64,000 nt of DNA from Paramecium pentaurelia (taxonomy: Eukaryota > Ciliophora > Oligohymenophorea > Peniculida > Parameciidae): the NCBI GenBank assembly GCA_905183005.1, contig CAJJDO010000117.1, positions 42,826 to 106,825 on the forward strand, in the 5' to 3' direction. The notes beneath the pieces were generated by a model. It was not told the origin of the DNA. It saw nothing but the letters and a program-made list of their open reading frames with translations, and made no database searches. The translations under genes and the position numbers were made by a program. Below, one piece after another: positions 37,640 to 49,456 of the stretch (the stretch's first letter is position 1; each line of letters starts with the position of its first letter).

Positions 37640-37709
37640 AAGTTTAGTCTATAAATTAAAACCATAAATTCTAATTAAACAAAATCCCTATTGTACTCTT
37701 CTTTAACCA

Positions 37710-37912
37710 AAATCAAATCTGATTGATTAAAAAATAATATATATATTTCTACCAACTATGATATTAATTATTATTATTTACAGTAAATGACTTAAAAAAA
37801 GCCTAATATTAAAGTTAACTTTTATAAATGTAATTAGAAAAATAATAGTTCAATATTATTCTTTTGAATATATTATTCGATTATTTTCTAAAAATTTCAT
37901 TTATTTATTTTA
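37710..37912. repeat. Contig-end overlap, right copy (203 nt)
   Basis: Identical to 36516-36718. The 70 bases between the N run and this copy (37640-37709) differ from the sequence upstream of the left copy. Confidence 0.9.
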
Positions 37913-38027
37913 AAATGAATTTCCATCAGATTGAAGTCTTATTAATTTAAATTAAGTTTCTAAAATAATAAAATTCAATAATGCTTTACGTAATTCCAAA
38001 ATAAAATAATTAGTATTCATTCAGAAA

Positions 38028-38727
38028 TGATCAACTTTTATTCTACTTAGAACTGCATTCATAACCAAGTAAGTGAGAAATGTTTTTATAGATCAACTAT
38101 TTTAACATTAAATAATAAGGTTTTATTGTTGAATTCTAAATATGATCCTTATTAAAGAAAATGGAGAGAATTAAAATTTTCCATTCCCTATTATTAAAAG
38201 AAATTTTCCAAGTATAGTAAACTTGAACAAATTAATCAATAAACTTGAATATTTGATGTTTACACATTGAGCCTTAGGCAAATGAGCCTAATGCTGAATT
38301 AATTTCAAATAAAAATTTAACGACATCCTTACATTGATATTGGAATTTAAAATAAATGATGAATACCAATATTTTGAACAATAAATATTTAGCTCAATTA
38401 TTTACTTTTTTGTGAATTAAAACTTACATCAAAATAAAATAGATTTAATTTTCTATGAGTTTTTAGGTTATTGCCGTAATATCAATTTGACTATTCCTCT
38501 TATTTTCTCGTCAAAAAATTTTATTAACATAGGCTAACAATATTAATATCCCTTAATATATTGCAGCTTTTATCCTTCTATTGATTAAATTCTTGCAACT
38601 AATCAGTATTTTGTCTTTATTAATCCATTCTCAACTTTTTCAGAAAGTAATCGAATTTTCAAAAAAGATTTTAATAATTAATTTTAATAAAGACTATTTC
38701 TTATATTGTATATCTGTAATTATGATC
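38028..38727 (+). pseudogene. Unrecognised protein, frame-broken
   Basis: Three consecutive frames read like one protein. ATG 38028 opens MINFYSTQNCIHNQVSEKCF and includes YDPYQRKWRELKFSIPYYQK. A second piece has VYTLSLRQMSLMLNQFQIK and RHPYIDIGIQ. A third, from about 38360, has YEFLGYCRNINLTIPL, YPLIYCSFYPSIDQIL and INPFSTFSESNRIFKKD. Aromatic and charged residues make this coding-like. Breaks near 38240 and 38360 have no obvious intron. The third frame stays open antisense to the next gene until about 39065, which I take as chance. Family not recognised. Confidence 0.45.
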
Positions 38728-41124
38728 TCAAATATTATTAGATTTTTTAGCTGACTTAGAAATACTTTAACAATTTCCTATAATATCCCCATGACGATAT
38801 TCTATAGAAAATAAACTGTCTCTACTAAAATAATCACATATAAAATTAAACAATGAGAAATCTTCTTTAAAATCTATCCATTATCCATGTTTCATTCCAT
38901 CATCATCATACTCTCCACCTCCTCTATTGTAATTATATTATGAATTTTACATTAATTAAAATTCTTGATGTTTAAACTTTCTATGTATAATATTCCATTT
39001 TCCATACTTAATACCATTTTTATATTCCCCTTCGTAAATAATTTAACCGCGACTAAACTGTTGATTGATATATTAATACTGAGAAAAGAACTCGAATAGT
39101 TCTTTCCAAATTCCTACTTTTACACCATTTTAATCATAAGAACCACCACCGCTTTAAATGTATAAAATTAATTTTTACATTTATAAAAATTCATTTTCTT
39201 ATTCTTAAAAATAAGCTAACCACAACCCTTTTTTAATCTCATTATCATATTCTCCATTAAATGTGATTTTGCCTCCCCTATCTTTAACCAATTATACTTA
39301 CAAGAAAAAATTTCTAAATGGTTCAACCCACATTCCTTGTTTTAATCCAAATTTATTATAATAGCCCTCACCTCTAAGAAAAATATCTTAATTTTAACAT
39401 TTTTGTTTATATTTCGTTCTCCTTCATAAATACAGTCCAAACCCCTTATTTTTTGCCAGCAACATAGTCACCTTCATAGAGATTATAGCAATAACTAATT
39501 TTTTAATTTCAATTTACTCTAAAAAATTTTCATTAACTTCTATCCATCTTCCATTTTTTTATCCCTTTCTATCATAAGGGCCACCACCACTAATGATAAG
39601 ACTAGAATTTAAATTCTTACATAATTTCATTTTAATAGATAATATTCCAACTTCCAAATTTTCTTCCTTGATATTCTCCAGAATATGTAACCTAACACAG
39701 ACTATAATAAATAATAATATTGACTCCTAAAAGTTTTCATGCAGAGTTATCCATTTTCCAAATTTAGAACCTTTATTATTATAAATACCACCGCCACTAT
39801 ATATTCAGAAATATTAACATAATAAGATCTTTATAATAGGTATCCCATTTGCCAATTTTTTGCCCACTTTAATATTAACCGATGTAAAGGATTTTACAAT
39901 GGCTTGTATAAAAATTAGCTAATTACTCCGAATAATTCTCATGTAAATCAACCCATAAACCATTCTTACAACCCTTATCATTATAAACCCCGCATCCTCT
40001 AAAATTAAAGTAAAGAAATAACATTATGTGATCTTTCGATAATATATCCCAAAATCCTTCTTTTTATCCGTAATTATAGTTTCCTTCATAAAAAGTTAAA
40101 GATTATCTTTATAAATAATAATGCTAACCTATTAAAGTTTTCAAATAAATCGATCCACTTTCCTATTTTTATACCATCCTTTGTTTAAAATCCTCCTGAT
40201 TCAAATGATTCACTTCTACTTAAGGCCATCCATTTTTCAAATTCTAAATAATTATCACTTCTTCTTGTCCATTCTAAACATCTTATTTAATCTAAACTCC
40301 TAATCACATTCTATGATTTTAATTCATTTGTTATTTTTTCTCTATGAATATTATCGTGTTTTAAAATACTTTTTCAATTTTACTCCATCCTTAATATGTA
40401 TTATTTCTGCATCATTGGTATATTCAACTATAAAACGAGTTTTTTATAATTAATATTCAAGAAAATAAAGATTAAAATTTGTTTACATTCCTGTAGTCTT
40501 TATTTTTCCTACTTACCAATTTCTATTTTTATTTTTTCTTATTTTTTCACTATCATAATAATTCTTATAGTACTTTAATTAAGGAAGAACTTTTAATTAC
40601 TCAAATATTTTTGTTTAAAAATCTCTTAAATGCTATTCTATAGGTTTTTAGATCTCTATTATTGGATTTATAAAAGATTCTTTATCAATATTCCATCTTT
40701 CTAATTTATTTTAATTAATTGATCTAATGATTAATTCCAAGTCAAGTTAGGAGATTTCTGTTGGCTTAAGATAAAAATTTAGTAATCTTGAATATATTTA
40801 ATCTCCTCTATCTATTGAATTTAAAATCTCCTGAATTTATTTTAATGAATCTGATAAACACTTTTAGAATTGTTCTCCTAAAATCTCCAACTACTTCTTG
40901 AATTAATTAAATTTAAGTCTTAATTATAATGTTTTTTCTATTGTTGTATCTACTAAGTTTTTTTATTTTTTTAATATGTAATCCGGGAAATTTGAAATTG
41001 GAATCAATTATTCTTAAGAAACTTGTTCATTATGAGCACATTCATAACAAAGCTTTCTTTAACACTAGTGATTTGCAATGCAAACATTGAGGATTTTATT
41101 TTCTAAATGTTCTAAGCAATACAT
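38728..41124 (-). CDS. MORN-like repeat protein with B-box-like N-terminus
   Basis: Intact 706-residue gene, ATG 41124 to TGA 38730-38728, with 11 introns: 40342-40369, 40107-40128, 39999-40022, 39903-39926, 39797-39818, 39702-39724, 39590-39620, 39495-39517, 39374-39398, 39152-39178, 38924-38950. Coding length is 2121 nt, exactly 707 codons. The N-terminus has paired Cys/His residues (MYCLEHLENKILNVCIANHQC, CYECAHNEQ), a B-box-like zinc module. A long helical region follows, then seven GGG.Y...G.K.G.W repeats (GGGIYNNKGSKFGKW, GGGPYDRKGQKNGRW, GGGSYDQNGVKVGIW). One intron precedes most repeats and a second, 22-24 nt, cuts four of them after the ENF motif. The relative at 24.6 kb has the first kind but lacks most of the second. 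Scaffold-like function inferred. Confidence 0.88.
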
Positions 41125-42620
41125 ATTATTTTCAAACATATTTAATAAAATATTTATATATAAACCAAAGAATAAATATGTATATAAATAACTTGAATAA
41201 TTATTTTGAATAAATTATAAATTCAAGTTAATCTTAAGCCTTCAAGTTATTTATCTTCCAAATTACTCAAAATAGTCACTTGGATTTACGTTTTTTACGG
41301 AAAACTAAAATAAAAGTTATTAGCAAAGTTAAGCTAATTTTCTAGGTTTAATAAATCAACTCAAAAAATAATTATATATTTTTATTCAATTCCTTTTCAA
41401 TTCAAATAAATAAAACCTAGCATTTGGTACAGAAGATATTGTAAATTATGGAACTTTATTTATTAAGTATCTGTTAGATCCCAAAATGCAAATTTAAAAC
41501 CAGCTATAAAACTCATGAAGGAAATCGAATTTCTGAATATAAGTTGGAGGATCCTCAAGAGTATTTATCTTTACAGAAAATCCTTATAAGAGTTTCATTT
41601 TCTATTAATAACAATTATTAAGAAAAAATAAATAAATTTTTCAGGATAATCATTTAAATTCTGAATGAAAATTAAAAATACATTGATATTTAAGTTTTTT
41701 GTTAAAATTAATATTTTTTGAAGGATAAATAATAATAAACAAAAGAAATTATTTTTAGACATATAAATCGCTTCATCAATTGTTTGAGTTTATGAAATTA
41801 ATTCTTTTATTAAAAGAACTTTTCCTTTGAGTTCATTTTAAGTTGCCTCCTTACAAACATCTAAATAACCCTTAAAAATATCGTTTCAAAATTTGGTTAA
41901 ATACTTTTATTTAATGTGACATTTCCCTTTGGTTTATAACATTGTTGAAATAAAATAAATTAATTGTTATTTAAAAGCTTTTTGCTAAATCATATTCCAT
42001 AATGATCTCAAAAATTTCATAATCAAATCAAATTTTTTACATAATTAATTCATTTATTTAATGTGTTGATAACATTAATTTCTCCATTAAACAAGTAATT
42101 ATATCATAATACTTATCATCTTGCATTTTCTTTGATGATTTCTGTAAAATATAATCCTTGATAGCTAATTTAAATTAGTTTACTCAAGTTTTTTTTTTTC
42201 TATCATACTTTTAATTTAATTTCCTTATTCTGTTGGAGTAATTTCATTAAGAAAATTGATCATTAACTAAAACTTAATATATCACGATAATTGATATTTG
42301 AAATCTAAATTTTATGGTGCAATCAAAATTCCTACTAAATAGAGCTTTGAATTTTTGATTAACTTTAATTCTTAGTTTAATTGCTTTCTTTTATTATTGA
42401 AAGCATTTATATTTAATATTTAGTCTAAGAAGGTTAAGATTTACTAAGAATTTCCTAAAACAAAAAAAAATCTGTTATAAAATGCAAACAATTATTATTT
42501 AATTTTTATCCTAATAATAATATAGTTTATAAAACGAGAATTAAGTATAAAATTTAATTCTAAATAATATCAACACTGATGGTAATATTTTAGATTGTAA
42601 TCCTCTATGTTATAGAGTAT
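41125..42620. other. AT-rich spacer
   Basis: No gene, RNA or clear repeat recognised. It contains the upstream region of the minus-strand repeat gene. Confidence 0.55.
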
Positions 42621-43125
42621 TTGGATATTAATATCACCTCTGTAAAATTTAAATAAATTAATAATTGTAAGCTTTAGTAGTATGTAAAATGTTTGGAATG
42701 TCAAATTGAATATCAATTAGTTTTTCATAAAATCACTGCATTTAAAAGTGTTTAGATGGAATAATAATATCTAAAGAAATTTGTGATGATGGGAATAGAA
42801 TTCAATTTGTTGTTTGTAATAATACTAAAAAAGTTTTTAATTAGAATGTTTATTTTTCTCCAATATTAAGTGCTATCTTTGTCAAGAAGGTTGGAATCTT
42901 CAAGAATATTATTGTACTTATATCTGTGGAGAAGGGCAATTAGCAATCTTATACAATGAATAATGTGATGATCTTGAAAATTCATGTCGTGCTAATTGTA
43001 AGTATCAATGTAATTCTGACTGTATGATTTGTTATAAATTCGATAATTGTGAGATTTGTTAATCTTCTTAATTATTACTCCTCTTTTTGAATAATTTGAT
43101 GATGTAAAATATGAGGATTGTTATC
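42621..43125 (+). pseudogene. Cysteine-rich membrane-protein fragment
   Basis: Pieces in three frames carry the family's units: CLECQIEYQLVFHK, CLDGIIISKEICDDGNRIQF, CYLCQEGWNLQEYYCTYICG, YNEQCDDLENSCRANCKYQC and CMICYKFDNCEIC. Frames do not join through introns. The membrane-spanning C-terminal region is not clearly present, although hydrophobic open frames continue to about 44480. Confidence 0.65.
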
Positions 43126-44521
43126 GATATAAATATCAATTCTCTTTCGGATACATAAAATAAGAGAAGGATAGTCATTTTGTTAAATGTTAAAACTGAT
43201 CTTTTTTTTTGGATACCCAGTCTTTTCAATATAAAACACAATAATCAAAAATTGAACTAAAACCAGAAGAGGATTAAATTATTTATTTATGGGGTAGTTA
43301 TAATTTAGCATTTTTAACAATTAATCTAAGAATTTATGTAATAATGGAATGTTTGATAGAAGTTTTGAATATTTTGATGATAGAAATAAAAATGGGAGAT
43401 GAATTTTCATCGCAATTTTTTGAAAGATCCTATAATTAATTAAGTTATTTTACTTTTATTTAACACCCAAAATTCATTTTTGTGTTAATCTCTGGATAAA
43501 TAAAATTAAAACCAAATAATTGGCCTAAGCATTTGGGCTTTTTTTTGAACAAATTTTCGAATTTATTATCATTCCTATAGCTAATTGGGATTGCATTTTT
43601 TTTCCATTAAAAATGAAAATCCAATAAGATTCTATATTTAATTAATATGATTTGAACCTAAACACTAATTTTTAAAGAAATCCCTCTTGAAACTCATAAA
43701 TCATCAATAACACTTAAGAAAGAGTAATATGAGTTATCAAAATGTACTTAGCAATAGTATATCCGACTGTGTGCATTCCTGGAATTTTTTTTTTACAGAT
43801 GATTAGATAGTATTTTTCATCTAATTAGAATTATTATAGATTTTTTTAATATAAGATATAAGCAATAAAATTTCCTCCTCATTTTAGGTATTTATTTGAA
43901 ACTTATACAAAAATTAGTTTATAATCTATTTTTAGATGAATTTATGCAAAACTCAATGGAGGTACTCTGTCAAACTCACATTCGAAATAATCACGATCAA
44001 TTTAAACTAATTTTTATTTATTCCTTAGAATTAAATAATGAATAATATTTGCTCTATGGATATTTACTAATAAATTTATTTTATTTTCTAATAGGTTCTA
44101 CCATAATTATTGACATTCTAGAGTCAGGATAAAGAGCCTATTATATAAATTTATAGAAATATACAATTTAAACATGAAAAAACGAAATGAATATTTACAT
44201 AATAATTATATAAAATCTATTTAATAATTTTGTAAATTTAAATGATATATGGGGATTTATGGAAATTTCAAAGTTCATCCTGTACTTTAGATTTGATCTA
44301 TAATATTAATTCAATTTTTTTATAAATCCATATGTAATAAAAAATGATTTGATAAAAATTGTAATATCATCAATTAATTCATTTCAAACCAAATACTATT
44401 ATAAATTACTTTATATAATATTAATATTTATATCAAAGACTATAATTTAAACAGAAGTTCTTCAAATATATTTTTTTTTATATAATTTATCAACTCTTTT
44501 TGATTATTTATAATATTTATC
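43126..44521. other. Hydrophobic open frames, possibly the decayed tail of the cysteine-rich copy
   Basis: A plus-strand frame from about 43970 to 44480 encodes QTHIRNNHDQFKLIFIY and ILESGQRAYYINLQKYTIQ amid hydrophobic segments. It could be the former C-terminal membrane region of the upstream scrap, but I cannot align it reliably with the intact paralogues. Confidence 0.3.
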
Positions 44522-45550
44522 TCAATAGTTTTGTTTTAATTCCAAAATATGAATCTAAGATGATGAAATGTCAGATATGATTAAATATTTGCCATCTGAA
44601 CTCATAATTTGAATATTTAAATTTGAAGTTGACATAAGATCTTAATAATTTAATATCTATTCTACAACCATTTTCCCTTAATCAATATTCTAGAATTTAA
44701 TGATATAAAGATTAGAAGCACAAATAACTAATAGAAACTGCTTATTCTTATTATTTTGGAATTCGACTTATTTGATAAGTTATACACAATCATTAATTAA
44801 TAGAGTTTCTGGATATGAAAATAAAGTTGTGTCATCTTTAAAGCTGAATATCTATAGATTTTATGCAAAATCAGAGATTAGTCCCGATTTATTTTAGGAA
44901 ACCATCAAAATATTATTACTTAAAATTTAGATTTAATTGATTTGTTATTTTAGTTCAATGAGCTATTTTACCTTCCATAAATTATTTTTATTTTCCATCA
45001 CTATCATTTATTTTATATTCCCTAAAGCAACAAGTTTATTTCCATCTTGCAAAATTTATAATTATATAATTTATCTTAATGGAACATTTAGAGTCTATTA
45101 GCATGGATTTTTTGTTGCTGAGATAGACCATATATTAATTTTTTTATTGGAACTGCCAGAAAAAATAATATTTTCATCGGTTGGATGAAATGCTATTGAT
45201 AAAATTTGATCATCACTTCCTTCCAATTTTTTTATGTATTTCTAACTTCCAATTAGATTTGTTGACCAAAGTATTAATGAATTGAATGAAGTAGAAATAA
45301 AGTAAGATTTTTTGTTTAAAAATAGTAGTACATTCGAAATTATACTTTAAGGTTGAAGTAGCAACTATAATTTATTTATTAATCCATTTTTAAAAACAAA
45401 TACAGCTATTACAAAAAGGTAATCTAATAATAAAAGAGAACCTTCTTTATTAATATCCATTCCTTAACAAATTTGTTCAACTTTAACTAGGTTTTTCAAA
45501 TTTAATTAAAAATAATTGCTATTGACTCTTTCATTTTATTATTATTCCAT
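44522..45550 (-). CDS. WD40-like protein, 342 residues, single exon
   Basis: ATG 45550 to TGA 44524-44522, 343 codons without a break. It starts MEQQQNERVNSNYFQLNLKN, then KVEQICQGMDINKEGSLLLL. WD-type blades are visible: SFNSLILWSTNLIGSQKYIK, KKLEGSDDQILSIAFHPTDE, NIIFSGSSNKKINIWSI and MSSDGKYLIISDISSSQIHI. Canonical His and Asp residues are partly lost, so several blades are divergent. It resembles the C-terminal half of the longer WD40 proteins in this window, and its own start is convincing. Scaffold role inferred from the fold. Sense-strand genes nearby do not overlap it. Confidence 0.85.
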
Positions 45551-47819
45551 TTATATAATAATAATAATTAATTTATAAATTACAGAATATATATTTAATA
45601 TATTAAGGGCATATGCTCTAAAATTATGAACAATGAATATATTTTTTACATGAAAGGTTCACCAATATTCTTTGACCATTTTTCACTTTTAATAGTTGCA
45701 TATTGTGACTTTGATCATTTTATTTTACCTACATTAGGATTTCATACATTCTTTATCATAAAATTATAATTAATTGAGTTTAGATTTAAATGTATTACAT
45801 AATTAACAAAATAATAATAATATTATATTTAGATTAATCCTTATTATTTTTAGTTTAAATATAAAAATAATAGCTTTTGGAATTTTTGTTTTCTAATTCT
45901 TAGAAAACTGTATTAGTAATAGTAATTACTAATAATTGATCAAATTTTTATCCATAAGCAATTAAAGGAGATTTTGAGATGAGCAATAAAGAAGAAAAAT
46001 ATTTTACTGAAAAGTATATTCACTACAAATCGACAAGGGAGTAATCTTTTGATGAAAAACATATTACTCAGTATATTTATTAAATTTATTAAGGAGATTG
46101 AGTAGATGCAAATAATTTAGAATTCCTCAAAAGAAATTAGGTTTAGAAGGAAATATGCTTAAATTTATCATTTTATTGAGAAGGACTGAGATCAATTTAC
46201 CCTTAATTTTCATAAAATTTATTGAATATGCCAAGAATTTTATATAAACATAAATAAATTTGAAAATATATACAAAGAATTCAATCATATGTATGCCTTA
46301 TAGGCTAGAATGGATATTATTTAAATTTATTATACAGCATTACATCTAGAATTTATTTAAGTAAAAAATTGGACCATTCATATTATTTTTCAGGATAAGA
46401 CTAATTAGTATTATTCTAAAAAAAATTACGATGGTATTTTATAGATTTTAAGATAAAAAATGAAGTATTCTGCAATTCTAATAGGATAACAAATATTAGA
46501 TGTGAATTTTTATATAATTTTCTATTAGTTTAAATAAAATGAAGGGCGATTTAAAGTAAGCCGTAAATGAATAAAACAAAAATATTTAATTTGATAGTAA
46601 AAGTAAATTTTTGGTATTATTTAGACATTAAAAATTTAATTATATCAATTGCAAAAATTTTCAATGATAATGGGAAATTCTCTGTTGAGTCTCATTTAAA
46701 CTCTTATCCTACACCTTCATTTAAGTAATCTTGTTCAGGAAATCCATTTTGAGCAGGAAATGAAGGAAAATAATTATATTCATTGTTTATAGGCTTTGAT
46801 GTCAACTGTAGGTGATTCTTCCAAATGCTGGTGAAAGTGACTGATAAGGAAAGAAATTAGAGTAAATTGGGACCTAAGAAAAGTAAAGAGAGTGGATTCT
46901 GGCCTATAGCTTAAACTATTTATTTGTAAGTCAATGGTAGTGAGGTGTAAGTCAATGGTAGTGAGGGCTTGACTAGTGGACCAAATAGTTTTATTTTCAC
47001 CAGTTTGCCCATTTGAAGGATTTTGAAAAATTTTTGGATGTTTTTTGGAAAAATTCAGTCTTTTTACTTTTTACATTAGAATTCTTGAAGAATGTTCTAT
47101 AACAGAATAATCAGTCTTAATAGTAAGTCATTTCTACAGGAGCTAGAACACTATTGATTCTTCTAATTAAATTAAATGAAATAATATATCAATACGAAAA
47201 AGGTTAAGGTAGACTGTGAAAATTATTAACTGAATTTTTCAAATATTTATAACATTCTAATCATTTTCAATAACTAAAAATTTTAATTTTGACAAATTAT
47301 TATAGGTTTTTATTAGATCCCTAAAATCCTAAATCTGTAAAAAATCTAGTATAAAAGACAGTCACAAGGAAAAAAAAAGGAGTCTTCAGTTAGCCAATCT
47401 TGTGGAACCAATTCCGAGAACTCACCCTGAATAAATATTTAACACTCTTAAGTATATAGTCTAATTGATTTCATTTTCTTGATTTGACAAAATAAAATAA
47501 GTGAAAGTTTTCTGAAGGGTTGTGAATAATATATATTATTTCATTAGAAAATTAAAACTATCACTATATAATTTTTATCTTATAAACTAATTTTAGGGGT
47601 TAGATATTAAATATAATCCAAATGAATAAGCAAATATTGCCAACAATAATTGTTCTACTAAAAGAATTAATTGCAAAGAAGTATACTTAAATAAACTAAT
47701 TTGAAAATCAAATATAATAATGAAATGTATATTTTTGTTCAAAAACTAATATATACTCAATACCAATTCGAATTAATATCAAATTAATTTAATTATTAAA
47801 ATCCATGTAAAAACCAAAA
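45551..47819. other. AT-rich sequence with unexplained coding-like patches
   Basis: ATG 45979 opens a 41-codon frame (MSNKEEKYFTEKYIHYKST) ended by TGA; protein-like reading continues in other frames to about 46250, so it may be a decayed gene. Between 46740 and 47000 lies a GC-richer patch, described separately. Otherwise featureless. Confidence 0.35.
46740..47000 (+). other. GC-richer patch with 21-nt tandem duplication
   Basis: ATG 46799 opens MSTVGDSSKCW, then TGA. Another frame reads TDKERNQSKLGPKKSKESGF and QVNGSEVQVNGSEGLTSGPN. The QVNGSE(V/G) doubling reflects two perfect adjacent 21-nt copies at 46925-46945 and 46946-46966. The opening resembles MSDVGESS at 13687. Possibly a scrap of a mobile element; family unknown. 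Confidence 0.4.
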
Positions 47820-49456
47820 ATGATAGAAAATGAAAAAGATTTTTGTTGCTCTAAAGGACATTAGCTACCAGTTGTTACAATAATACTTGATCCAAAATTA
47901 TCAAGGGATTAGAGACTCTTGTGCACGTAATGTTTGGAATATACAGACATAGAAAGTAAAGCGGTTGGATTGAAGGAAATTATTTCATTAATTGAAGAAA
48001 ATTAAGTAAAGAAGATGGAATAAGTGAAAACTATGATAATGAATTAATTAAAATTAATTGAACAATTGCATAGTATTGTTGATCAAATGAAATCCCATGT
48101 AATTTAATAATTAAACTAATTGATTACTATAATGATAGGATGGAATCAGAATTTATAATAACAACGATCATAATGTTCTCAGTATAGTTTTTTTGAGGAA
48201 TTAGAAATTATGTTTTTTAAATCAAATTAAACTGATTCAAATTTATATATCCATGAAATTTAGAAAACCAATCTTAGTTGGATTCAAAATTGAATCTTAA
48301 ATTAGAATAATTTAATTAATTTAATGAATATAGTACATGTAAGTAACTGTTGACAAGTTTAGAATTAGTTTCTTAAAAGTTTACTCAAAGTGATTAATTA
48401 TAATCATTCAATATTTAACAAAAGGATTAAATAATAAAATCAATGAATACTATAATGAATTAAAAAAAATTGCAAATTAATTAATCTAGTCGTCAATCGA
48501 ATATCATCAAATATTAATTAATCCCAGAATGCACTATTTCATAAAGAGAGTTATGTTTGGCAATTGCTATTGATAAAGATTGTTCAAAGTTGGTGGCTGG
48601 ATGTAAGTCACTAATCAAAGTATTTGAATTTAACTAAGGGATGATAAAACAAATTTAAACTTTAAATTAACATAAAGATTTTGTAAAAACTTTAAACTTC
48701 ATGCAGAAATCTAAATAGTTTATATCTGGAAGTTTTGATAAATCTATTATAATATGGAAATATAATTAAAATAGTTAATGGAGTTGTTAATAAATTTTAA
48801 ATGAACATAATGATTCTATCTATTGTTTAGTAATAAATACTAATGAAGATTTGATAATATCAGGAAGTAGAGATAATACTATTAAATTTTGGATAAATAA
48901 GAATTAGTGGTTCCATTAATAAACAATAAAGGATCATTGTTAATCTGTATATACATTAAGTTTGAATTAATAATAAAATAGAGTTGTATCATGTGGATAT
49001 GATTAATATATTTTAATAATAGAATAATCAGAATAGAATAAAGAATGGAAACTAATATAAAAGATTACAATTGAATAGTTTGGATATCGAGTATGCTTTA
49101 TTGATAATAATATGTTCGCATTTTCACAGAATAATTAAGAATAAATATCTATTTTTGAGATGAATAATAACAATAAATAATTTATTAAGACTAAAGATAT
49201 TCCTATAAAAAGTGGATTACATTTCTACTCATCTTTTCCGTAACAATATATAAATTCAAAATGTATTCTTGTAAGTAAGAACGGAGAATATGTCAATTTG
49301 ATAAGAAAAATATAAAATGGAGAGTTTCTGACTGAATAATCTATTCATTTTGGAATTAGTTCTTTATTTGGAACAATGAGTAATGATGGAGAGTATTTGG
49401 TCACTTGGGATAAAAAATCAATGTAAATACAAATTAGGAGATATTAAGAATAATGA
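47820..49456 (+). CDS. WD40 protein with zinc-like N-terminus and coiled coil
   Basis: ATG 47820 to TGA 49454-49456, about 545 residues. The N-terminus FCCSKGHQLPVVTIILDPK and LLCTQCLEY has Cys/His pairs and is characteristic of a large Paramecium WD40 family. A helical region follows (SLIEENQVKKMEQVKTMIMN, IEQLHSIVDQMKSHVIQQL). WD blades are SKQFISGSFDKSIIIWKYN, EDLIISGSRDNTIKFW, RVVSCGYDQYILI and NDGEYLVTWDKKSMQIQIRR. There is one break: at 48288-48293 the frame meets TGA right after SWIQ and resumes one base off as KLNLKLEQF. Either one base is missing (sequencing or mutation), or a 29-nt GT-AG intron removes the junction, which also restores the frame but deletes conserved residues. I favour a single-base lesion. 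Confidence 0.83.

Larger units (their letters stand above)
35818..38010. other. AT-rich stretch including an assembly gap
   Basis: No gene recognised on either side of the N run. The apparent open frames over the N run are artefacts of translating N. Confidence 0.7.

Noticed and set aside
36670..37665. Long open frames on both strands over the second N run
   Set aside because: They consist almost entirely of untranslatable N; no real sequence supports them.
40342..40369. Apparent stop in the N-terminal half of the minus-strand repeat gene
   Set aside because: A 28-nt GT-AG intron at the same place as an intron of the paralogue restores the frame.
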